A DNA stretch of 64,000 nt from an uncultured Verrucomicrobiota bacterium (GCA_944389455.1 CALXMK010000012.1:29285-93284); one strand, 5' to 3'; numbered from the stretch's first letter, positions 8,064-17,936 are shown. Numbers and translations: made by a program. Notes: generated by a model not told the origin, from the letters alone.

Positions 8064-9383
8064 ATGGATTATCTAGAGATCAACGGTGGGATTCCTTTAC
8101 GAGGAGAGGTTAGTATCAGTGGGTCTAAAAATGCGGTTTTACCTATATTAGCAGCAGCGTTATTGACGGATGAGGAGTGTGTGATTCATCGGATTCCGAA
8201 TTTAAGTGATGTCAAATTCATGGGGAAGATATTAGAGTCATTGGGAGCGGAGGTGCAGTTTTATGGAGAGAGTATTCATGTCCGAGCTAAAGATATTCGA
8301 CCTGTTGGGGATTACGATATTATTCGGAAAATGCGTGGCTCTATTTGTATTATGGGGCCTTTGATCGGGCGTTTACATGAGGCTCGTGTTTCATTGCCCG
8401 GGGGATGTGTTATTGGAGCTCGTCCTATCAATTTGCATTTGCGTGGTTTTGAAGCGTTAGGGGGAGAGATTTCTTTAAAAGAGGGCTACATTATTGTCAA
8501 GGTTCCCCGCTTAAAAGGAACAAACGTTTTTATGGGGGGCAGAAAGGGGTCTACCGTATTGGGAACGGCTAATATCATGATGGCAGCTGTTCTAGCGGAA
8601 GGGGATACTGTTATCGAATACGCGGCTTGTGAGCCTGAGGTGAAAGATTTAGCAGATTTTTTGATTAAAATGGGGGCGGATATCCATGGAGCCGGCAGTC
8701 CTACGATTTATATCAAAGGGGTTTCCAAGCTGCATGGAGCGGAACATACGGTGATACCGGATCGGATAGAGGCGGCAACTTATGCGATTGCTGCTGCTGC
8801 TACTCAGGGAGAGGTCACTTTAGCGAATGTCATTCCGGAGCACTTGCAATCGGTTCTTTATGAGTTAAGACAAGCGAATGTGGAGTGTTTGACTGGCACA
8901 AATACTATTCGGGTGAAACGAAATCCGGGACCTTTGCGTCCGGTTTCGATTGCTACTCAGCCGTATCCGGGATTTCCTACCGATGTGCAGGCCCAGTTTA
9001 TGACGCTGATGACACAAGTTAATGGAATTAGCATTATTACAGAGAGGATTTTTGAGTCTCGATTTATGCATGTACCGGAATTGGAGCGTATGGGAGCTAA
9101 GATTGAATTAGAGGGGATTAATGCTATTGTCGAAGGAGGCAGACAGCTCCAAGGAGCGCATGTAATGTCCAGTGATTTGAGAGCTTCGGCCGCTCTGGTA
9201 ATAGCTGGTTTGATTGCGGAAAATAGGACCATTATTAGCCGTATTTATCATCTTGATAGAGGATATGAGAAGTTAGAGCAGAAACTTCGGATTTTGGGAG
9301 CCGATATCGGCCGTTGGAACAGTGATCCAGATAGTCCTAATTATCGAGCGATTCCATCCAGTTTAGTAATTTCAGAAGAGTAA
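8064..9383 (+). CDS. murA: UDP-N-acetylglucosamine 1-carboxyvinyltransferase
   Basis: MurA transfers enolpyruvate from PEP to UDP-GlcNAc, the first committed step of peptidoglycan synthesis in the cytoplasm. The protein is 439 residues, close to the usual 420-ish, and starts with the family opening ISGSKNAVLPILAAALLT. The catalytic cysteine sits in LPGGCVIGARPINLHL at residue 115, the same number as in E. coli; this Cys is the target of fosfomycin, and an Asp here would predict resistance. It starts 5 bases after prmC, so the two are probably cotranscribed. Confidence 0.97.
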   Translation: MDYLEINGGIPLRGEVSISGSKNAVLPILAAALLTDEECVIHRIPNLSDVKFMGKILESLGAEVQFYGESIHVRAKDIRPVGDYDIIRKMRGSICIMGPLIGRLHEARVSLPGGCVIGARPINLHLRGFEALGGEISLKEGYIIVKVPRLKGTNVFMGGRKGSTVLGTANIMMAAVLAEGDTVIEYAACEPEVKDLADFLIKMGADIHGAGSPTIYIKGVSKLHGAEHTVIPDRIEAATYAIAAAATQGEVTLANVIPEHLQSVLYELRQANVECLTGTNTIRVKRNPGPLRPVSIATQPYPGFPTDVQAQFMTLMTQVNGISIITERIFESRFMHVPELERMGAKIELEGINAIVEGGRQLQGAHVMSSDLRASAALVIAGLIAENRTIISRIYHLDRGYEKLEQKLRILGADIGRWNSDPDSPNYRAIPSSLVISEE

Positions 9384-9388
9384 TAAAT

Positions 9389-10612
9389 ATGAGTAAACAT
9401 CTTACACCAGCTTCTATCCGTGCCAATATTCCTTTGCCTTTGGCGGATACGGCTGCACAGCCTTCGGTTAAAGTGGGGGATGAACTGACTCTTGAGGTGA
9501 GTGATCTAGCCTTTGGAGGAGAAGGAGTCTGCCGGATTGATAATTTTGTCATCTTTGTTCCCTTTGTGATTCCAGGTGAGAAGGTCACCTTAGAAGTAGT
9601 AGAGGTCAAACGTCAGTATGCCCGCGGCAAATTACTCAAAGTGTTAGAGGTTTCACCTGAACGGGTAAAACCTCGTTGTAAATATTTTGGGGTCTGCGGG
9701 GGATGTCAATATCAACATATCGATTATGGAGCGCAGCTGAAGTATAAACATAAGCAGATCAGCGATATTTTTCATCGTTTAGGAGGTTTTGCAGAGAGTT
9801 CCATTTTGCCGGTCATGCCTAATCCGAGCCCATGGAATTATCGCAATAGAATTATGATTCGCAGTCAGTGGAACAAAATGATTCAGGGATTACATATTGG
9901 CTTTATCCAACACGATTGCGGATTGGTAGTAGATATTAAATCATGTGAGATTGTGGAGCCAGAGATAAATCGGCTTATCGAGCATGTTCGCGAAAATCCT
10001 CCACCTCGAGGTGGTTTGAAAGTGGTTTTAAGAAAAGAACCGGAGAATTGGCAAGTGGGGAAGGATTCATTTTTTCAGAATAATTTCCATATGCTTCCCG
10101 GGATGATTGGTGCGCTCAAGGACAGTGTGGCTGATAGTGGGGTAAAGTATCTTTTTGATGTTTATTGTGGTGTAGGTTTTTTGGGGATAGAAATTGCGTC
10201 TCAATCGCCACAGATAGAATCTTTTGTAGGAATTGAAATTGATAAGCAGGCAATTCGTTCTGCATTGGTAAATGCGGAAAAGCATCATGTAAGTAATGGA
10301 GAATTTATTGCTGGGACAGCGGAAGAGATTTTACCAGAGTTGATTCATAAATATCCAGCTGGGGAATCTTGTGTGATTTTGGATCCTCCTCGCAGAGGCT
10401 GTCATCCCAGTATTATGACTCTGTTAAGAGAGATTAAAACGCGACAGATTATTTATGTTTCTTGCCATCCGGCGACGTTGGCCAGAGATTTAAAGCAGAT
10501 TTGTGCTGATGGACTTTATCAGCTGCGCCAAATCCAGCCATTGGATATGTTCTCCCATACGCAGCATGTAGAGTGCATAGCTGATTTGAGATTGAGCAAT
10601 TCCTCTAGGTAG
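9389..10612 (+). CDS. rlmD: 23S rRNA (uracil-5-)-methyltransferase, RlmD/TrmA family
   Basis: SAM-dependent tRNA/rRNA m5U methyltransferase. In order there are a TRAM RNA-binding domain (about residues 28-85, LTLEVSDLAFGGEGV), an iron-sulfur cluster cysteine set CKYFGVCGGC with a fourth Cys in KSCEIVEP, SAM motif FDVYCGVGFLGIEIA, catalytic loop LDPPRRGCHP and nucleophile VSCHPATLARDL. Presence of both TRAM domain and cluster cysteines favours the RlmD (23S U1939) type over TrmA, but position specificity cannot be told from sequence alone. The gene starts 5 bases after murA. The first 25 residues are an unusual hydrophilic extension. Confidence 0.88.
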   Translation: MSKHLTPASIRANIPLPLADTAAQPSVKVGDELTLEVSDLAFGGEGVCRIDNFVIFVPFVIPGEKVTLEVVEVKRQYARGKLLKVLEVSPERVKPRCKYFGVCGGCQYQHIDYGAQLKYKHKQISDIFHRLGGFAESSILPVMPNPSPWNYRNRIMIRSQWNKMIQGLHIGFIQHDCGLVVDIKSCEIVEPEINRLIEHVRENPPPRGGLKVVLRKEPENWQVGKDSFFQNNFHMLPGMIGALKDSVADSGVKYLFDVYCGVGFLGIEIASQSPQIESFVGIEIDKQAIRSALVNAEKHHVSNGEFIAGTAEEILPELIHKYPAGESCVILDPPRRGCHPSIMTLLREIKTRQIIYVSCHPATLARDLKQICADGLYQLRQIQPLDMFSHTQHVECIADLRLSNSSR

Positions 10613-10687
10613 GAAATCTGTTGTCAGTTCATTTATTAGCGTGTTTACAGGTTCTTTTTTAGACTGAAAGGAACTGATGATGGATTA

Positions 10688-11281
10688 TTATTCATTTTTA
10701 GGAAGTTTTTCCGGATTCCAAGGATAACAGGGAACTCCATTTAGCATCTCGGGCCAGTTGGCCTTGTACTCTTCCGGATAGAAGAAAACAAGTTCTTCCC
10801 CAAATGGAGCAAAGGCTCCTCTTTCCAGAGTAGGAGGTACGGCTGATTTGAAATAGATGGAGCGTAGTTGGCTGCAATCCGAAAAGGCTTGGGATTTAAT
10901 TTGTTTCAAATTTGCCGGAAGTATAACGTTGGTAAGAGTTTGTGATTTGTAAAAGGCCTGCCTGCCAATCTCTGTGATCGTATCGGGCAGTGTGATCTGA
11001 GCAAGATCAAAATTTTTCGTCATTGAATTATCTCCCAAAGAGGTGACGATATAGCTTCTGCCCAAGTGTGTTACGGTGTCTGGGAGTGGTTCCTTAAGTT
11101 TACCGGAGAGGTGATGGAGTTCCATCTTTTTTTCGGAATAAATAATAAAATGCAGTGGTCCTTTTTGTATAGTAACAGGATGCTTTTTCTTAAAATCGAC
11201 AGAGTCGGAGGAAGAAATAAGAGCTGCCAGGATTATTCCGGGAATGAAGTTAATCAGTGTCCAAAAAACGAGCGCTTTCAT
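10688..11281 (-). CDS. Leucine-rich repeat (BspA-like, LRR_5) protein with N-terminal membrane segment
   Basis: A 197-residue protein with an N-terminal hydrophobic segment (ALVFWTLINFIPGIILAALI) that serves as signal peptide or anchor. The remainder carries treponemal/BspA-type repeats: LAQITLPDTITEIGRQAFYKSQTLTNVILPANLKQIKSQAF is two units of the 23-residue pattern, broken here only by description. Such repeats mediate protein-protein or surface contacts. The protein is short for the family, so it may be a small exported adaptor. It follows a membrane-protein gene by 28 bases and may share its transcript. Confidence 0.8.
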   Translation of the reverse strand: MKALVFWTLINFIPGIILAALISSSDSVDFKKKHPVTIQKGPLHFIIYSEKKMELHHLSGKLKEPLPDTVTHLGRSYIVTSLGDNSMTKNFDLAQITLPDTITEIGRQAFYKSQTLTNVILPANLKQIKSQAFSDCSQLRSIYFKSAVPPTLERGAFAPFGEELVFFYPEEYKANWPEMLNGVPCYPWNPEKLPKNE

Positions 11282-11309
11282 TTTAGATTTTGATAAAAAG
11301 TGGTTAAAT

Positions 11310-12050
11310 TTAATTCATCAAACAAGAGTGAAGGAACCATCCCCAATTTTGATAATATTCCATGGGAAATATTGAAAAAAATCCCAAAGAGAAAAACAAT
11401 GCAGATAAGAATATCCATTCCAATGAAGGAACAGCATAGATCAATATCAGAAGAATTTTCAGAGAGAGCCCCAGTGCTTTTTTAGAGAACGGAAGTTCTC
11501 TGTTATTTTTTGCGGAGAATAGATTTCTTTTTAGAATCCATTTTAACCCCAAAATAAAGAGAGGAATATAGAAGCTAAGCAGCAAAAGAACATACCCGAT
11601 AGAAAAAATTGCGTCCATAGGAAGATAAGGAGAAAGAATAGAAACGGGCACCATGATCATGTTCCAGAGGAGTTCTTGTAAATACGAAATCCATTTCTCA
11701 AGAAACGGGGGTTTAATATACAGAATTAAATTAGTTAGAAAAATCAATGGGGCCATTCCAAAGATGGATATAAGAAGAAAGAGGAAAAAAGTTATTTTGT
11801 CGAATGACTGAGTTTTATCTTTGAAATGAAACAGGATCTTGATGTTTAATAAGGCAAGGCAAATAAAGAATATAAAGACGAATAATCCGGTAAGAAGGGC
11901 CCCATTCCTATTAAAGGGAAGAAAACGGGTTAAAAAGAGCGTTCCTCCAAAAAGTAAAGTAACAGAAAGAATAAACTTCCACGAAAAAAGCTTTTGGAGC
12001 TGATTTTGGAATTCTGTCGGCGTGTTGTTAGATGAGGATACGGTGTTCAT
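11310..12050 (-). CDS. Polytopic membrane protein of unknown function
   Basis: A 246-residue protein with about six predicted membrane helices (for example FILSVTLLFGGTLFL, GLFVFIFFICLALLNI, FFLFLLISIFGMAPLIFL, GYVLLLLSFYIPLFILGL, ILLILIYAVPSLEWIF). No conserved catalytic or transport motif is recognisable. It lies between the SUMF1-domain gene (51 bases upstream) and the LRR gene, on the same strand, so the three may form one membrane-associated unit. Confidence 0.65.
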   Translation of the reverse strand: MNTVSSSNNTPTEFQNQLQKLFSWKFILSVTLLFGGTLFLTRFLPFNRNGALLTGLFVFIFFICLALLNIKILFHFKDKTQSFDKITFFLFLLISIFGMAPLIFLTNLILYIKPPFLEKWISYLQELLWNMIMVPVSILSPYLPMDAIFSIGYVLLLLSFYIPLFILGLKWILKRNLFSAKNNRELPFSKKALGLSLKILLILIYAVPSLEWIFLSALFFSLGFFSIFPMEYYQNWGWFLHSCLMN

Positions 12051-12101
12051 ATTAAAGATCTATGTTATAGGATGAAACGGTCAATTTCTGAAAAGCCTTC
12101 T

Positions 12102-13496
12102 TCAGCTATTATTTTTAATTATTTTTGGATCATTTTGAATAAGAATAATACGGAATCCGATGGAGGGAGAGCGGGTATCATTTTCGAGCAGTTTACTGTT
12201 GGAATGAGCACTGACACAGCGCCAGGCTCGATCATACCAGCTGCCTCCTGCTACGGGATGCAAATAGCCGGCTTGCAAATACCCCTCAAAATCAGAGAAA
12301 GAAATCTCTGTGTTTAGAGGCTGAGGTTGAGAGATTCCGCTGCACCATTCACCGACATTGCCATATAAATCATAAATTCCCCATGGATTTGCCTGTTTCT
12401 GTCCCACTTCATGAGTTCCATGATATGAAGTCTCTTTGTTATACCAGTACCAGGCCAATTCTTCCAATGCTTCACTGGAATAGTCCTCGGAATTCAAATC
12501 TTTTCCGTTGTAAAGCAGCGTCCCGGTTCCCGCTCGGCAAGCGTACTCCCATTGATAGTTAGTAGGAAGAGTGTAGGATTGATTTTCGCCAATTTTCCCC
12601 TGAGCTCGGGCCATATCCGTCAGATTACTGCAGAATCTCATAGCTTCATCCCAGGAGACATTATAGACGGGATAATTCTCGCCATATCCATGTTCGGAGG
12701 TTGGAAGCCATCCCATGACAGCTTGAAACTGGGATTGAGTGATTTCATATTTGCCTATGGAGAAAGAGGGTGAGATCGGAATTTCTTTTTTACTCACAGG
12801 CAGTCTCAGTATTCCGGAAGGAATATCAACCATTTCAATTTCAGGCAGAAAAGGCGTTTTTGCCGATTCATCTCCCTTAGTCATGAGAAATTGAAAGGAG
12901 TTTTTATAACCTAATTTTGAATAATAGAGCAGAAGATTTTCTGGATTGTCTTTGTCAAAAGGGATTATTGCCTCACGTTGTTTTTCTTCCAGCAAACGAT
13001 AAGTCTTGTGGAATGGAATGAATTCATATTTGACTTTATCCAAATCGAGCCCGACACATTGCGTCCATTCTTCTAATCCGTCTCTATCGCGAACGCCGTT
13101 TTTCTGGAATTTCCAAATACTTTCCAATTCCGGTTCGATGGCATAATAAGCATCAGAACCGGAGGTGATGATAAATTTATCATTCCACCAGATATCGTAA
13201 ATAGCAGGAGGAATCACCCCTTGAATCTGATTGGGCACGCCAAAGGGTGAGCTGTAGATTAGCTCCAGGGGCTTCTGATCCAAATAATATCCCGGAAGGA
13301 TTCTATTTTCTTTATGCAAATTTAAGGGATCCATAAAAGGAAGATACAAACCATAAACAATAACGGCAAAGAGTATCATCGAACTAATAAATCCTAAGAA
13401 AATCAATAGGGCTCCGGCCGGAATAGAAAAACAGATCCCGAGCGTCCATTGTGCAGTGCGAGTAATGGAAGGTTGAGTAGTTGAAGAATCATTCAT
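12102..13496 (-). CDS. Membrane-anchored SUMF1/formylglycine-enzyme-like domain protein
   Basis: A 464-residue protein with one or two membrane segments near residues 17-50, an extracytoplasmic domain of unknown type (about 60-220), and a C-terminal SUMF1 (C-type-lectin-like fold) domain from about residue 230. The domain shows the usual sequence IGKYEITQSQFQAVMG, YPVYNVSWDEAMRFC, YTLPTNYQWEYACRAGT, PWGIYDLYGNVGEWC and GGSWYDRAWRC. Active aerobic formylglycine-generating enzymes need a Cys pair in the last region; here only one Cys is visible after GGSW (WRCVSAHS). It is therefore probably a structural or binding domain, not a sulfatase-activating enzyme. It heads a three-gene leftward run. 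Confidence 0.85.
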   Translation of the reverse strand: MNDSSTTQPSITRTAQWTLGICFSIPAGALLIFLGFISSMILFAVIVYGLYLPFMDPLNLHKENRILPGYYLDQKPLELIYSSPFGVPNQIQGVIPPAIYDIWWNDKFIITSGSDAYYAIEPELESIWKFQKNGVRDRDGLEEWTQCVGLDLDKVKYEFIPFHKTYRLLEEKQREAIIPFDKDNPENLLLYYSKLGYKNSFQFLMTKGDESAKTPFLPEIEMVDIPSGILRLPVSKKEIPISPSFSIGKYEITQSQFQAVMGWLPTSEHGYGENYPVYNVSWDEAMRFCSNLTDMARAQGKIGENQSYTLPTNYQWEYACRAGTGTLLYNGKDLNSEDYSSEALEELAWYWYNKETSYHGTHEVGQKQANPWGIYDLYGNVGEWCSGISQPQPLNTEISFSDFEGYLQAGYLHPVAGGSWYDRAWRCVSAHSNSKLLENDTRSPSIGFRIILIQNDPKIIKNNS

Positions 13497-13879
13497 ATTG
13501 TAAATCTAAATTATTAAGTTAAAACCTATAGAATATTAAATGGCAACTTTAGTGTTCAAATGAAGAGAACAAAACTTTCTCTCCAGTTACTTGTTAGATT
13601 TTAGTTTACATCTGTTGAATAACTTATTTTCTATGCTTCTATTCTTTTCTCTTTATTTAGAATAATACTAGTAATAATTAACTCGCAAGTGATGATATCT
13701 TCTTAGAGAGAGATAAGCAAGAGGGAAAATAATAAAAAAGTTATTTTTTTATTTATTTTATTATTACTCTTTTAAATAGGGATGATTATCTATATTTGAA
13801 AAGTTTATAAAACTAAGAGAAAGCATTAAGGAAGATATTCTTTGTTAAAATCAGATTCTGAGAAAATTTATCCGGTTAA
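13497..13879. other. AT-rich intergenic region, no gene recognised
   Basis: Between the SUMF1-domain gene start and the remnant to the right I see only AT-rich DNA with short A and T runs. It must hold the promoter of the gene at 12102-13496, but no convincing -35/-10 pair stands out. Confidence 0.5.
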
Positions 13880-14561
13880 CTATTCTATTATTAGTTGTCT
13901 GTGGGGAAGTTGTTTTTTATCAAAGCTAATACTTGTTTTAAGAATAGAGAGAAGTTCTATCTGATACAAATGGGGTTCACCCATCGATGGAGAATAGTAT
14001 TCCTAGAGGAGAAAGTGGTATAGGCCGACTAGTGATGATGTTCCTCATAATCGCTATTGTCACAATAAGGTATAGTGAAGAGAAATGTGCAGAGTATAGA
14101 TTCGGAACTCTATCTTATTAGTGATATTCAGGGTATGGGATTGCAATGGGCATCGTAAACGGTAATGGTGATATATCCACTTTGAGAGAGGAGAGGAATC
14201 CCATAGTGCAAGTGTTCGATAGAAGCGTCAAATATGGAAGCATAGGTTTCCGGCTTGGTGATCATAGGGGAGGAATAGATAAGCGGGAGTATCGTTTTCA
14301 AAGCAGAAAGATTTTATCTTCTTAGAAGAAGGATCATTGAGAGGACTGGAAGAGAGGAGGTGGAGCCTTTATAGAGTCTTTCTGCTTAGCCGGAGTCAAA
14401 TTGAGATAGATAATTAATTGGATATTGATTTCAGCCGGTTTCCAACTTTATCCAATATAGAGCAGTTCTTCTTTCTCAGATTTTCGCAAGTTCCTATGTT
14501 TGAATTCTATCGGAGAGATAAGTCTCGAAAAAACGAGAGTAAGTTGAGATATTGTAGTCAT
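13880..14561 (-). pseudogene. Probable decayed gene, unknown family
   Basis: No intact gene fits here, but on the minus strand three stretches read like real protein in changing frames. From an ATG at 14561 (15 bases after AAAGGAG) the frame runs MTTISQLTLVFSRLISP and on to a TAA at 14448-14450; past that stop the same frame continues WKPAEINIQLIIYLNLTPAK up to a TGA. A second frame at 14298-14128 reads TKPETYASIFDASIEHL and YGIPLLSQSGYITITVYDA. A third, from ATG 13984 to 13880, reads MGEPHLYQIELLSILK. The composition is protein-like and the breaks (at least two stops and two frame changes) suggest a gene disabled by mutation. I cannot name the family, and chance frames are a real alternative. 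Confidence 0.38.
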
Positions 14562-14694
14562 AGTAATATTTTCGGTCTCCTTTAAAAGGAAAGATTCGAA
14601 AATGAAAATGAGACTTTTTAGATTAAATGGTGAAAAAGAAGAGATAAAACAGATGATAGTTTCTTAGAGAATTATCTCAAAAGAAGAGGAAAAG

Positions 14695-15960
14695 TTATTC
14701 GTGACGAAGACTCTGGATGGGATCAAGATTAGCAGCTTTCAAAGCCGGATAGGAACCGAAGATAATTCCAATAAGAGAGCAGCTGATGAGCCCAATCAAA
14801 ACCCAGTTCAGGGGAATGGCGGCAGGAATAGATAAAAATAACATAGCGAGATTGGCTCCCGCAATTCCTAGAATGACGCCAGCTATTCCTCCGAATTGAC
14901 AAAGAAGGACCGCTTCCATGATAAATTGTATCATAATTTGGCGTTTCCGAGCGCCGATGGCACGGCGAACTCCAATTTCGCGAGTACGTTCTGTGACGGA
15001 AACAAGCATAATATTCATAATCCCAATTCCCGCGGTAATAAGTGCGATAGAACTGATAATGATAATTCCGATCCGGATAGTGAGAGTGAGGTTTTGTAAT
15101 TGCTCAATAAGGGATTGGTTAGTCTCGATTTCAAAGTCATCTTCTTCAACAGGAGAAATGCCGCGAAGAGTACGAAGAATGCCTCGGACTTGGTAGATTG
15201 TTTCATCCATTTGATCTTGAGAAAAGGATTCGACTAGAAAATCAAAGTTGTGTCGTTGACCGAAATATCCCATTCCAGTGGTCAGAGGAATATAGATTCT
15301 GTTGTCTGCTCCGGTATCAAAAAGAGAGCCTTTCTTTTCAAGAGTTCCGACGACAGTATATGAGATACTTCTACATCGAACTTTTTCGCCTAAAGCATTG
15401 GAGAAGGGGAAGAGTTTAGAGGCTAAGTCCTTACCTAAGATGCATACATGGGTGCGATTGCGGATATCAGTTTCCGTGATTTCACGTCCTTGTTCTAGGA
15501 TAATATTGCGAGCGGAAAAAGTTTGAGGAGTAATGCCGTAGAGACTTACATCAGGGTTGGTGAAATCATAGCGAGAAAAGACCTCAGTAGCAGAGGTAAA
15601 ACATTTGTCAATACTGATACCTTTGGCGAGAGTGGCTCTTTGCTGGAGCTTTTGAAATTGTTTATAATCCAGGTCGGTTCTGCGGGCATATTTTTCCCAA
15701 GAAGAGGGACTTGCAAAATTAAAAGTAGGCCATTTTTTTATTTGGGCAGTGTTAGCACCTAATCCGACGAGATTTTTTCCAACAAAATCTTCCAGTGCAT
15801 ACATAGCAGTTTCTACTAGAATAATGGAGAAAACGCCTACCATGATACCGATGAGAGTAAGTGAGGATCGGAGTTTATGATTTACTACTGCGTCGACAGC
15901 CATCAGTGTGCATTCATGAAATTCGGCAATAAGAAGAGAAATGCGTTTTCTAAAAGTCAT
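14695..15960 (-). CDS. MacB-type ABC transporter permease (second of two)
   Basis: A 421-residue inner-membrane permease of the MacB/FtsX family. It has the N-terminal helix with the conserved KLRSSLTLIGIMVGV region, a large periplasmic domain, and the C-terminal FtsX domain: GIGIMNIMLVSVTERTREIG followed by VRRAIGARKRQIMIQF and two more helices. These proteins work by mechanotransmission, driving substrate from the periplasm through an outer-membrane channel rather than across the inner membrane. It starts 1 base after the other permease gene. The paralogues are clearly divergent in the periplasmic part, so they may form a heterodimer. Confidence 0.92.
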   Translation of the reverse strand: MTFRKRISLLIAEFHECTLMAVDAVVNHKLRSSLTLIGIMVGVFSIILVETAMYALEDFVGKNLVGLGANTAQIKKWPTFNFASPSSWEKYARRTDLDYKQFQKLQQRATLAKGISIDKCFTSATEVFSRYDFTNPDVSLYGITPQTFSARNIILEQGREITETDIRNRTHVCILGKDLASKLFPFSNALGEKVRCRSISYTVVGTLEKKGSLFDTGADNRIYIPLTTGMGYFGQRHNFDFLVESFSQDQMDETIYQVRGILRTLRGISPVEEDDFEIETNQSLIEQLQNLTLTIRIGIIIISSIALITAGIGIMNIMLVSVTERTREIGVRRAIGARKRQIMIQFIMEAVLLCQFGGIAGVILGIAGANLAMLFLSIPAAIPLNWVLIGLISCSLIGIIFGSYPALKAANLDPIQSLRHE

Positions 15961-15961
15961 T

Positions 15962-17188
15962 TTATTCTTTACGCAGAGCGTCCACAGGATTCATAGATGC
16001 GGCTTTCCATGCTGGAATATAGCCAGAGATGACACCGACGAAAGCGGCTATTACTAAAGCGAAGAGAATGGTTTTGATCGAGATAGAGGCTGGAATGTAA
16101 TGGTTGACTATGGGAGAGAGAGAGCAGGCGATCAGAATTCCTATACACCCACCGATAAGGCAGATAAGGATAGATTCTGAAAGGAATTGAAGAAGAATAG
16201 TGCGGCGGCGGGCTCCAATGGCTTTTCGTAATCCAATTTCCTTGGTGCGTTCGCTGACGGAAACAAACATGATGTTCATGACTCCGATTCCGCCAACGAA
16301 AAGAGAGAGGGCGGTAATAAAAAGACCGACACTGGCAATGACGCCGCTGACTCTGTTAAAAGTATTCAGAAGAACTTCCTGTTTGTTGATGGCAAAGTCA
16401 TCGGGTTCTCCCGGTGGAATTTGTCTGACACGCCGCATGGCTCCGCGAATTTCTTCAGTTAGTTCATCTACTTGAGTAAGATCTTTAATTTGTACTGAAA
16501 TCCCCACATTGGGATGACGAGCAAAATCATTCAGCATCCTGGTAATGGGAAGATAAATGACATTGTCCATACTGAAGCCCATAAAAGTACCTCGTTCTTT
16601 GAGTGTTCCTATAACTTCATAATTAATTCCGTTAATTTTTACTCTTTTTCCAATTGGGGATTCATGTTTGAAGAGAGCTTCTACAGTATCATTGCCAAGA
16701 ATACAGACGGGGCGTTCTCCTTCTACTTCGTTATTATCGTAGAAGCGGCCTTGGCTGAACTCAAAATTATTGATGACGGCAGATTCGGCGATAGCGCCTT
16801 CCATAAAAACACCACTGATTTTTTCAGAATTGTATTCTACTGTACAAATTTGGTGTGAAACATAAGGAGAGATCAGAAATTGATTTCCCATTAGCTCCAT
16901 AAATTTTCTGGATTGACGGAGTGTAATATCACGTCTGCCGCGCCGTTTCCACCATTCCAGCTGAAAATCGAGCCAGCCGTTTTTCTCAATATATAAAGTA
17001 TCAGAGCCGAGGACTGAAATACTCCGAATAAAACTATTGGAAACTCCGTCAATAGCCATATTCATTAGGGATACGGTTACGACTCCGATAATAATCCCCA
17101 GAGTTGTCAGAACGGCTCTCATTTTATTTGCATAGATGGCATCGAGAGAGATAAAAAAAGATTGACTGATTTCCTGGTGGAGTTTCAT
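15962..17188 (-). CDS. MacB-type ABC transporter permease (first of two)
   Basis: A 408-residue MacB/FtsX-family permease with the same plan as its neighbour: N-terminal helix MRAVLTTLGIIIGVVTV, periplasmic domain with VCILGNDTVEALF, then GGIGVMNIMFVSVSERTKEI and LRKAIGARRRTILLQF near the second helix. It lies 18 bases downstream of the ATPase gene and 1 base upstream of the second permease. MacB of E. coli is a homodimer with a fused ATPase; here ATPase and permease are separate genes. Confidence 0.92.
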   Translation of the reverse strand: MKLHQEISQSFFISLDAIYANKMRAVLTTLGIIIGVVTVSLMNMAIDGVSNSFIRSISVLGSDTLYIEKNGWLDFQLEWWKRRGRRDITLRQSRKFMELMGNQFLISPYVSHQICTVEYNSEKISGVFMEGAIAESAVINNFEFSQGRFYDNNEVEGERPVCILGNDTVEALFKHESPIGKRVKINGINYEVIGTLKERGTFMGFSMDNVIYLPITRMLNDFARHPNVGISVQIKDLTQVDELTEEIRGAMRRVRQIPPGEPDDFAINKQEVLLNTFNRVSGVIASVGLFITALSLFVGGIGVMNIMFVSVSERTKEIGLRKAIGARRRTILLQFLSESILICLIGGCIGILIACSLSPIVNHYIPASISIKTILFALVIAAFVGVISGYIPAWKAASMNPVDALRKE

Positions 17189-17206
17189 TTATTTGTAGAG
17201 GAATGG

Positions 17207-17914
17207 CTATTTTGGAATGTTGGATTCATCAGAAGCGATCAAGCCATCTCTGATACGTACGATTCGGCGAGCCCGCTGAGCGATATCTTCTTCATGAGTT
17301 ACCAGTATAATAGTATTGCGACCTGAAGCATGCAGTTTATCAAATAGAAGCATAATTTCATCCCCTGTGGGAGTATCCAGATTGCCTGTGGGTTCGTCGG
17401 CAAGGAGAATGGAAGGATTATTGACTAGAGCTCGGGCGATGGCAACACGCTGGCATTGACCTCCGGAGAGTTCATTCGGTTTATGATTAATGCGCTCTCC
17501 CAATCCGACACTTATGAGTGCTTGTTTGGCGATTTGCCGACGTTCTTCGGCATCAATGCCGGCATAGATCATTGGAAGCTCCACATTGCGCAGAGAAGTG
17601 CTGCGAGGAAGCAGATTGAAGGTCTGAAAGACAAATCCTATTTCCTGATTGCGGATATCTGCTAATTCATTGTCGTCCATTTCGCTGACTTGCTTGCCAT
17701 TGAGGATAAAAGAACCTGAAGTTGGGGTATCTAGGCAGCCGAGAATATTCATCAGAGTAGATTTACCCGAACCGCTGGGCCCCATAATGGCAACATATTC
17801 GCCTCGGGTGATAGTTAGATTGATGCCGCGGAGAGCGTGGACTATTTCCGCTCCCATATCATAGCTCTTATAGACGCTTTCAATCTTAATTAGAGGTTGG
17901 GTCTCGGCTGTCAT
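17207..17914 (-). CDS. MacB/LolD-type ABC transporter ATP-binding protein
   Basis: A 235-residue ATPase with Walker [11 protein letters not shown]-loop [13 protein letters not shown], signature [15 protein letters not shown], Walker [13 protein letters not shown] and switch histidine LVTHE. The TFNLLP and DEPTGNLDT stretches are characteristic of the MacB/LolD/FtsE group. It sits between the adaptor gene (22 bases upstream) and two permease genes. Together they form a tripartite export system; the outer-membrane channel (TolC-like) is not in this window. Confidence 0.94.
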   Translation of the reverse strand: MTAETQPLIKIESVYKSYDMGAEIVHALRGINLTITRGEYVAIMGPSGSGKSTLMNILGCLDTPTSGSFILNGKQVSEMDDNELADIRNQEIGFVFQTFNLLPRSTSLRNVELPMIYAGIDAEERRQIAKQALISVGLGERINHKPNELSGGQCQRVAIARALVNNPSILLADEPTGNLDTPTGDEIMLLFDKLHASGRNTIILVTHEEDIAQRARRIVRIRDGLIASDESNIPK

Positions 17915-17936
17915 TTAGGGTTAATGGGTAGGGAAG

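Noticed and set aside
12102..13496. Formylglycine-generating enzyme for the sulfatase
   Set aside because: The catalytic Cys pair is not visible and the organism looks anaerobic, so a radical-SAM maturase is more likely to serve the sulfatase.
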